From the NCBI RefSeq assembly GCF_026212465.1, contig NC_080053.1, positions 5,271,287 to 5,335,286 of the forward strand: DNA of 64,000 nt, written 5' to 3'. Below are positions 58,401 to 64,000 of this stretch, piece after piece. The notes under the pieces are model-generated. The model saw only the letters and a program-made list of their open reading frames with translations, searched no databases and was not told the DNA's origin. The DNA comes from Amaranthus tricolor (lineage: Eukaryota > Streptophyta > Magnoliopsida > Caryophyllales > Amaranthaceae). A program made the translations under genes and the position numbers. Position 1 is the stretch's first letter. Every line of letters starts with the position of its first letter.

Positions 58401-61400
58401 AATGGCAAGCCGGATAGTGCTCACCGCTTTCTTCTTCATGGACACCCATTTTCTTCCTCCAAATATGTTAGCTTTGTTGTTTCTAGTGCATCATCTATGC
58501 CTTATTGAACCAGTAAGTGCTCCACGAAACTCTTACACACCAAAAAGTTCATATTTCCATCAAACAATGGAATAGGAAAACTTGTTCCATCACCTATCTT
58601 GTTCTCTCACCAAAATCCTTACTTTCACTCACCAAAATACCTAAGAAGCTCACTAAGCTCTGATACCTTTTAAAATGAAAGTGTTTAAGAGTGTTTAATG
58701 AAAACAAGATACAAAAACACAATGAAAAATAGAGCAGAAATCAATAGAGATATAAATAACAAGTTTCCCCTCAATAAATGTTTAATATTATTTATGAACT
58801 CAGCAATACATCAATGAACTAAACCTACACGCTCTTAAGAACAACCTTTCAAGATAAAGATGTCAGCCTTAATGGAGATCACCTTCAAAATACGAATACA
58901 ATGAAAAAGAAGCTTTAATGGCTTAAACTGTAGTTGTTTCTATATATTAGCCTCCCTCATACATTTTAAAATCTAATTTCTTCTTATATATAAGCCTCCA
59001 AATCAATGTGATAACCCTAGCACAAGTGGCTACTTTTCCTCAAGAAAAAGGCCAGAATCAGAAAAGCATTTAACCATTATAGCTTGCTCGGACGAGCACG
59101 TAGCCCGCTCGAACGAGTAGCTCTTACTGCCATTCACTGTCAGTTGCATGCATTTTTACCTCGTTCAAGGCACTTTCCTTCACTATCCTTGTCTTTTCAA
59201 GGCATGAACAAAGACCTTCTTTGAGCTTCTTCTTGCCTTGTCTAAGGCTTCTCTTGTCTTGTCCTAGGCACTCCAATTCCTCTCTCGTGATCATTTCATG
59301 AAGTGATCCAAAACTCAAATTGTCATACTTCTTTGCACATACATCATCCTTCAAAGTGCAAGACAAAACATGGGTTATGAGATTGGTTATGAGATTATCA
59401 AAGTCATCCCCAACGCTAGGAGAATTGACACTTGCTTCAATAATGTGCTTCTGACATCTTATTTGATAGTGTCTTTCTTGAATCATATATCTAAGATATG
59501 CGTTGGAATCATACATGGTGAATACCAGAAAGACACTTTTGTACATGGCCAAGTTGTTTTTCTTGGGTATTTGTTGCACTAACGACACTTATCTTGAGTA
59601 TGGTTGGAATGACAATAATTTAATTGGTTTGTGTTGGGATGGTTAATCCCACATCGGCAAATTGAATATGGCGTGCATGTTTTATAAGTTATTAGAGATC
59701 TTCTTCCAATTGCGATTTTGCTGGAATGGTATATGTCTCCTTCGCTTATGAAATGTGTGTATTAATGAAAGGTTTCGATTGCAAAGTGCAACAATCTCAT
59801 TTAACACTTATTTACACGACTAGAAATTGAAAACATTTTAATATTGGACCCGAAAATACAAAAAAGGGGGGTTTAACTCGACTAAAACTTGAACCTAGTC
59901 TTCTTGACCCAATTATTAATTTTGTCAACTTTTCAGGTCATGTTAATATTTTTCGTTTTGATGTAAAATTTTAGATGATTAATTTATTTTGAATTAATAT
60001 TTTTGTTTTGTAGACTAAATTGGGTATATTGATCCTTTTATTAAGTACGTTTATTTGGAAAATTTTTAATGATATTATTTTAATTATAGTTAACTAAATG
60101 GGTTGACCCGAACCTGATCCGAATCGAATACGACCCAAGTTGAAACCGATTCGATTTAAAAATGATCCGATTTAAAATTGACCCAACTAAAAATAATACA
60201 ATTCAAAACCTACTTCGCTCAACCATTTGGACAAGTGTAGCTACGTTGAAGAGTTTAATTAAAAACTCAAGAGCATGAAATATTTATTTTTTGTTGAGTA
60301 ATGATTATGTTTTGGACTCAATGCAACAGGCTGCACAGAACTTGAAATTCACTTTCTACAAATAAAGTTCACAGCAGTAGGAGTCTACATTGAAAAGGAA
60401 GTGATTCAACATTTGCAGAAATGGAAGGGCAAATTAGGGAAAGACCTAGCCCAAGATGATGAATTTTTTGAAGCTCTTACATCAGGTAAAATATTCAATA
60501 AGAAAACATTTTTTTAAAATTAATTAATTTATACTCATTTAAAAATAAATAAAATAAAATTCATACAACGCAACATTTAGAATTTCATATATATAGATTA
60601 AGTGTATGCAAAAGTGTTTGTTGCTCAATGGATAATACATATGCATGTGAAGTATAAGGTTTGGGGTTTAATTCCCATTGGATGCAGGTATGGGGATTTC
60701 TTGACTGTGCATGTCTCTTTACTCCCTCTTTAGAAAAACGGGTATATTTTATGAGCATCTTTTAGGAAAAAGAAAAATCCCACCCGAACCCTGCCTTTGT
60801 GCGGATACTGGGAGTGTTGTTTACTACCTTTACCTTTACCCATAGTTTAAGTGTATGCGTTTTGGTACAGCACCTGTGGAAATTGTAATTAAAGCAGTGG
60901 TAATCAAGGAGATTAAGGCTTCGCAATTGGGCACCCAGTTAGAGGGTTCAGTAAGGGACCGTTTGGCAGCCATTGACAAGTATGAAGAGGAAGAAGAAGT
61001 TGCACTTGAGGAGGTTGCTCAGTTTTTCCCCACCAAATACCTTAAGAAAAACTCATTCTTCACTTTCAGCTTCTCTTCTACTGGAACGGCTGAGGTAAAA
61101 TATTTTATTCATCCACTTGTACGGGTAATATAATTATCGAGTCCATATTAACAACCACAAATATTACAAGTGTATAACATAATTTTAGCCGATTTTTAAA
61201 AATCGTTACCCTGTGTCGCTGCTCCTTTATAATAAAATTACTAAAATACCTTAAATTTATTTTTAATTATAAAATCAACTCTTATTATTACTAAAATAAA
61301 TTTATTAATATAATTAAATTAAAATAAAAAATATTAATTTAAAAAAAAAACAATTTTTAAAATTCGGAAAATAAACCTAATTACGCGTTTTGTGTTAAAA

Positions 61401-62392
61401 TTTGATACATGATCACTCTTTTGGCCAAAACTTTTGATAGAAAAATCACATTACTGCAATGTTTGCGACATTAGAACCTAGACTTTAAGATCTTTCGAAT
61501 GATATGCTATATGCCAAATTCCGATAACCGAGTGAGAAATAACGATCGTTTAAAGATTGTTTGTGCTGAAATTTTATACACGTTCAATCTTTTAGACATA
61601 ACTTTTTATACAAAAATTGTATTAATGCAAGGTTTAGGCATATTTTATACAAAAATTATATTAATGCAAGGTTTGCGGCATTAGAAACTAGACTTAAGCT
61701 TTCCAACGACTTATTATATGCCCAATTTCGACAATCTAGGAAGAAATGACGACCACTGTTTAAAGTTTGCAATGACAACCGGACCGCGGTATGATAGCGT
61801 AAAACGCGGGACCAGACCACTGTATGGCCGCGTAAAACGCGCGACTCCACCATTAATACGAAACTAAAGACTTTAAAAGGATCATAATTCATCCATTTAA
61901 TTTCATGTAAGTATAAATTGATCACTTTAATGTCAATTTTAATGTCAGAACTATTCACTATTAGGTTAAAATTGATTTTTTTAATTGATCCATTTAAGAT
62001 TTATTTGAAGTTGAAATTGATCCATTTAACGTTAAAATTAATATGTTTAAGATTAAAATTGAATTTGTTTTTTTAAGTTTTGAGTTTGAGCCAGCCTATT
62101 ACTACCCATCTAAGGCCACCGCTTACACGTTTTTGCATAACTTATAAAACATTATAGTTTAAGTGATAAGTATCCTCTTAAAGCTAGCATGTAAAATTGA
62201 TTAGTCTATAAAAACTATTGACACTGGCAGATATCAATAACGACGGATGAAAAAGAAGAATCAAAGTTAAAAGTGGTTAACAAAAATGTAGTGGAGATGA
62301 TCAAGAAATGGTATTTAGGAGGAAGCAGGTCAGTGACTCCTTCAACAATGGAGTGCTTGGCTAACAACCTCTCAGCTGCATTATCAAAGTAA
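55465..62392 (+). CDS. CHIL: Chalcone isomerase-like protein (CHIL, type IV), 4 coding exons, 202 aa
   Basis: Exons 55465-55531, 60330-60485, 60871-61094 and 62231-62392 join in phase to 203 codons including TAA, all with GT/AG borders. Start MVDDIAFSPEVTLTKTLPLM. Exon 2: GCTELEIHFLQIKFTAVGVY and QKWKGKLGKDLAQDDEFFEA. Exon 3: VIKAVVIKEIKASQLGTQLE, VRDRLAAIDKYEEEEEVALE and VAQFFPTKYLKKNSFFTFSF. Exon 4: VEMIKKWYLGGSRSVTPSTM. These match the CHIL (type IV) group rather than catalytic CHI. CHIL proteins lack normal isomerase activity and act as enhancers of flavonoid production by binding chalcone synthase in the cytosol/ER metabolon. Coding sequence is intact. Intron 1 is 4.8 kb because of inserted repeats, intron 2 holds a SINE, and intron 3 is 1.1 kb of AT-rich DNA. 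Confidence 0.95.
55599..57378. repeat. Degenerate hAT-like repeat in CHIL intron 1
   Basis: The left TAGGGATGACAATTCAGTCGG and right (reverse complement TAGAGATCGCAATGGGTCGG) ends are inverted, and both end regions are rich in TCCGACTC/CCGACCC words, as in other hAT-like elements here. The 8-bp flanks do not match, so it is old or the limits are off. A Stowaway MITE sits inside it. Confidence 0.45.
55983..56236. mobile_element. Stowaway MITE
   Basis: 254 bp with good inverted ends: CTCCCTCCAATTCACTACTA and, on the reverse, CTTCCTCCGATTCACTACTA. TA duplication at 55981-55982 and 56237-56238. Confidence 0.8.
57379..58590 (-). pseudogene. Copia gag-protease/pre-integrase remnant in CHIL intron 1
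   Basis: Minus strand. Near 58380-58590 the opening NFLVCKSFVEHLL is broken by stops and a shift. At 57573-58376 an open stretch reads KETDLGVLLKKIQAVYASKS, LCLRWKLYNLKKEDDTTMQD and LLILPSLLKSYINIVQTFVI (UBN2 Gag). RKKGHIQIMCKEVKED is a decayed zinc knuckle that has lost its first cysteines. The protease region follows with FYSLIHISCEKEKFAKLSLC. Beyond a stop, LRYVPKLERNLISLGTLDTD marks the GAG-pre-integrase segment. The sequence ends at about 57379 against the degenerate hAT repeat, so pol is missing. It is transcribed antisense to CHIL. Confidence 0.8.
58676..59590 (-). repeat. 5' LTR of the copia remnant (minus orientation), outer end approximate
   Basis: Starts TGAAAGTGTTTAAGAGTG directly beyond GCTCTGATACC, the complement of an initiator-Met tRNA primer site (58653-58663). 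On the minus strand the LTR carries the peptide frame at 59124-59588 and GCTCG(T/A)-type palindromes (59088-59123) before the leader. The outer end near 59590 could not be fixed by a duplication because the other LTR is gone. Just beyond, 59629-59793 (TGTTGGGATGG ... TGCAACA with TCCCACATCGGC) looks like a small TRIM-like LTR without a matching duplication. Confidence 0.6.
59124..59588 (-). CDS. Short LTR-embedded peptide, copy 3 (longest)
   Basis: 154 codons open on the minus strand. A central region HIIEASVNSPSVGDDFDNLI is followed by VLSCTLKDDV and LSFGSLHEMI, aligning with copies at 40617 and 41715. The C-terminal third is Lys/Arg-rich (KRSLRQGKKKLKEGL). It contains an apparent 12-base tandem duplication giving LITNLIT. 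No known domain. It ends beside the GCTCG palindromes, inside what the primer-site position marks as the 5' LTR. Could be a U3-encoded protein or a captured fragment. Confidence 0.45.
   Translation of the reverse strand: MSLVQQIPKKNNLAMYKSVFLVFTMYDSNAYLRYMIQERHYQIRCQKHIIEASVNSPSVGDDFDNLITNLITHVLSCTLKDDVCAKKYDNLSFGSLHEMITREELECLGQDKRSLRQGKKKLKEGLCSCLEKTRIVKESALNEVKMHATDSEWQ
60610..60846 (+). mobile_element. SINE in CHIL intron 2
   Basis: About 237 bp flanked by a perfect 12-bp duplication TTAAGTGTATGC (60598-60609, 60847-60858). Near the start TGTTGCTCAATGG resembles a tRNA-type A box, and GGTTTAATTCCC resembles a B box. Further in are CCCGAACCCTGCC and a TACCTTTACCTTTACCC end, features of plant tRNA-derived SINEs. 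The insertion stands 12 bp before the exon 3 acceptor. Confidence 0.8.
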
Positions 62393-62609
62393 TTGTAATT
62401 CTATGTGTTCCTTTTGATTTCTACTTCTAATTATAAGAGGAAACTATATATTTGTTGTTATGGTGGGAATTCTTTTAATTTTTCATAGACTAATAATAAT
62501 CATTTCCTCATAAGTGCTAAATTTCAATACCTAAATTCTCCACTTTTGTTTCTATGATTTTGTGTATCTTTCGAAATGTTGTAGATAAAACATAGAAAAG
62601 AGATTTTAG
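62393..62609. other. CHIL 3' flank
   Basis: AT-rich, holds the 3' UTR of CHIL; no other feature recognised before the copia pol relic begins. Confidence 0.4.
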
Positions 62610-63561
62610 GTTTAACCTTTTAATCAATATATTTTCAATGATAAAGTGTGTGTCCATCTTAACATGTTTAGCTCAATCATGGTGAATTAGATTCTCAGAT
62701 ATGCTGAAAACTGTTCATTATTAAAAGATTACAAGTTTTCTTTAGAGCGAAACCAAGTTCATAAAGTAATTTTCTCATCCATAAAACTTCAATAGTTCTA
62801 TAGATAATTTCTCGAAATTCAGCTTCATCCCTTCATGATATTGCAACAACCTTCTTTTTTACTTCGCTATGTTACAAGATTTTTGCCGATAAGAGTGAAG
62901 TATCCTTGCATGGATTTCCATTCATCCCTGTCTCCTGCCCAATTTGCACCTATATACGCCTTAAGGTTTAGATGCTCATTTATCCTGTAGATTATTATTG
63001 TTCTAATGGTGCCCTTAAGATACCTAAAAAATCTGTAAACTATTTTTATGTGTTCAATTAAGGGATTATGCATAAATTGACTCACCACTCCCACTATATA
63101 AGCAATATACGGCCGAGTGTATGAAGATAGATTAACTTCCCCAATATTCTTTGATATCTACCGCAATCCGCTAATTTTTCATTTTCTTTCCTCTGGAACC
63201 CATGATTTACTACCATTTGTGTTTCAACTAGCTTACCATTTAATTGTAACAAGTAAATCCAATATATACTTTCTTTGAGAATTAAATAAAGATACCTTTA
63301 TATGATATTAGTACCTCTATTCCAAGAAATATTTATGTCTCTCCACATCTTTTATCTCAAATTCTTAGGATAATTTTTGCTTTAACAGCTTATTTTATTC
63401 TGTATCATTTCTTGTGATCATAATTGTTTCATCCACATATATTGTAACATAAGTTATCAATTTACCGTTTTTTAAGAAAAGAGTATGATCAAGGTTACTT
63501 TGATGATACCTAAATCTTTCCAAGGCAAATGAAAATCTTTCAAAGCAAGAAATTGGGATTA
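62610..63561 (-). pseudogene. Copia pol relic: reverse transcriptase end and RNase H
   Basis: Minus strand. 63395-63561 reads ISCFERFSFALERFRYHQSN, then HTLFLKNGKLITYVTIYVDE (the catalytic YVDD is YVDE here). 62867-63094 reads GVVSQFMHNPLIEHIKIVYR, LRYLKGT-like and YIGANWAGDRDEWKSMQGYF, the RNase H core in which the expected Asp of A-D-W is Asn. Broken frames continue to about 62610 (AEFREII, then AKHVKMDTHFI). Upstream RT parts are cut off by the LTR starting at 63566. Dead copy. Confidence 0.8.
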
Positions 63562-63565
63562 TTTG

Positions 63566-64000
63566 TGTTATGATTGGTGTGACTTGAGTGCACAATTGGT
63601 GTGTGCATTCATGTGATGACTTAATGAATGGGTGTATTAAGATGAGTCTTAATATTTGTGGTTTATGATGATGATTAAAGTATGAATTAATGAGTTAGTC
63701 ATGGGAGTTATGGGACTTAATGAAGAAGTTCAAAGGTTTAATTCAAGATGCTCTACTATGCAAGTCGAGCAATACTGTCAAAAGCCCTCTGAAGTGCCGC
63801 TCGACCAGCTCGCTCGACCGAGCGAGCTTCAAAATGGGTCGAGCGAGCAGACAGAATGCAACCAGATACTTTCTGTAGTCCGCTCGACTAGGCTGCTCGA
63901 CCGAGCGAGCCTCTGCTTTGATCGAGCTATGTCTCTGATGCTCCTAGAATGCTGTTTTTGACTCTTCAAGTTCTTGGAGATGTTTTATTGTCATTTATTC
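63566..64000 (+). repeat. Copia LTR start (plus orientation), continues beyond window
   Basis: TGTTATGATTGGTGTGACTT matches, in reverse, the outer end of the LTR at 34347-35178 (TGTTAAGATTAATGGTGTGA), and similarity continues through TGTGTGCATTCATGTG and AAGATGCTCTACTAT. Dense GCTCGACCGAGCGAGC palindromes lie at 63799-63853 and 63881-63912. A plus frame at 63701-63961 spans these palindromes and is not regarded as a gene. The right end and duplication are outside the window. Confidence 0.75.

Noticed and set aside
59629..59793. TGTTGGGATGG...GTGCAACA as a TRIM/solo LTR
   Set aside because: The TCCCACATCGGC motif is suggestive, but the 5-bp flanks (GTTTG and ATCTC) do not match and no second copy is seen.

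Overview
This is a plant nuclear window. It is AT-rich, with spliced genes, microsatellites and many nested transposable elements; there are no operons or bacterial signals. The gene set and element types fit a eudicot. A Caryophyllales/Amaranthaceae origin is plausible, but I cannot prove it from the sequence alone.

Host genes are few. (1) 6279-6420 (-) is the first coding exon of a type-A cytokinin response regulator; no later exon can be found in the window. (2) 15829-23490 (-) is a complete 12-exon gene for a 403-residue protein with a C-terminal EMAPII/Arc1p-type tRNA-binding OB fold. (3) 37634-38266 (+) is a single-exon conserved plant protein with a likely plastid leader. (4) 55465-62392 (+) is a complete four-exon chalcone isomerase-like (CHIL, type IV) gene; its first coding intron has been enlarged by a copia element, and a SINE sits just before its third coding exon.

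The rest is mostly transposons. 1-2925 and 10620-14635 are two members of one Mutator-like (MULE) family. Between them they carry a MURA transposase, a plant mobile domain (PMD) gene and a small GRF zinc-finger gene, with complementary deletions. 8870-9935 is a LINE (RTE-like) relic, and 25690-26330 is a MULE relic with an internal inversion. 26617-29935 is a 3.3-kb solo LTR with target-site duplication (TSD). 33350-35178 is a chimeric copia element. 39247-39375 is a perfect 63-bp-arm hairpin with LTR-type ends and its own TSD. 40.05-42.0 kb and 58.7-59.6 kb hold related copia LTRs that share a small peptide. 63566 to the end is the start of another LTR, inserted against a minus-strand copia pol relic.

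42.1-53.3 kb is a resolvable nest. A ZMYM1-like hAT transposase pseudogene was split by a solo LTR and by a non-autonomous hAT. The solo LTR was in turn hit by a PMD-carrying MULE (in its first 7 bases) and by a second non-autonomous hAT. Each of these four insertions has a perfect TSD of the length expected for its class.

The strongest leads are the three-cargo MULE family with subterminal palindrome arrays (seen also in the unrelated PMD-only MULE), the hairpin with integrase-like termini, and the short peptide that recurs in the U3-like part of three copia LTRs.
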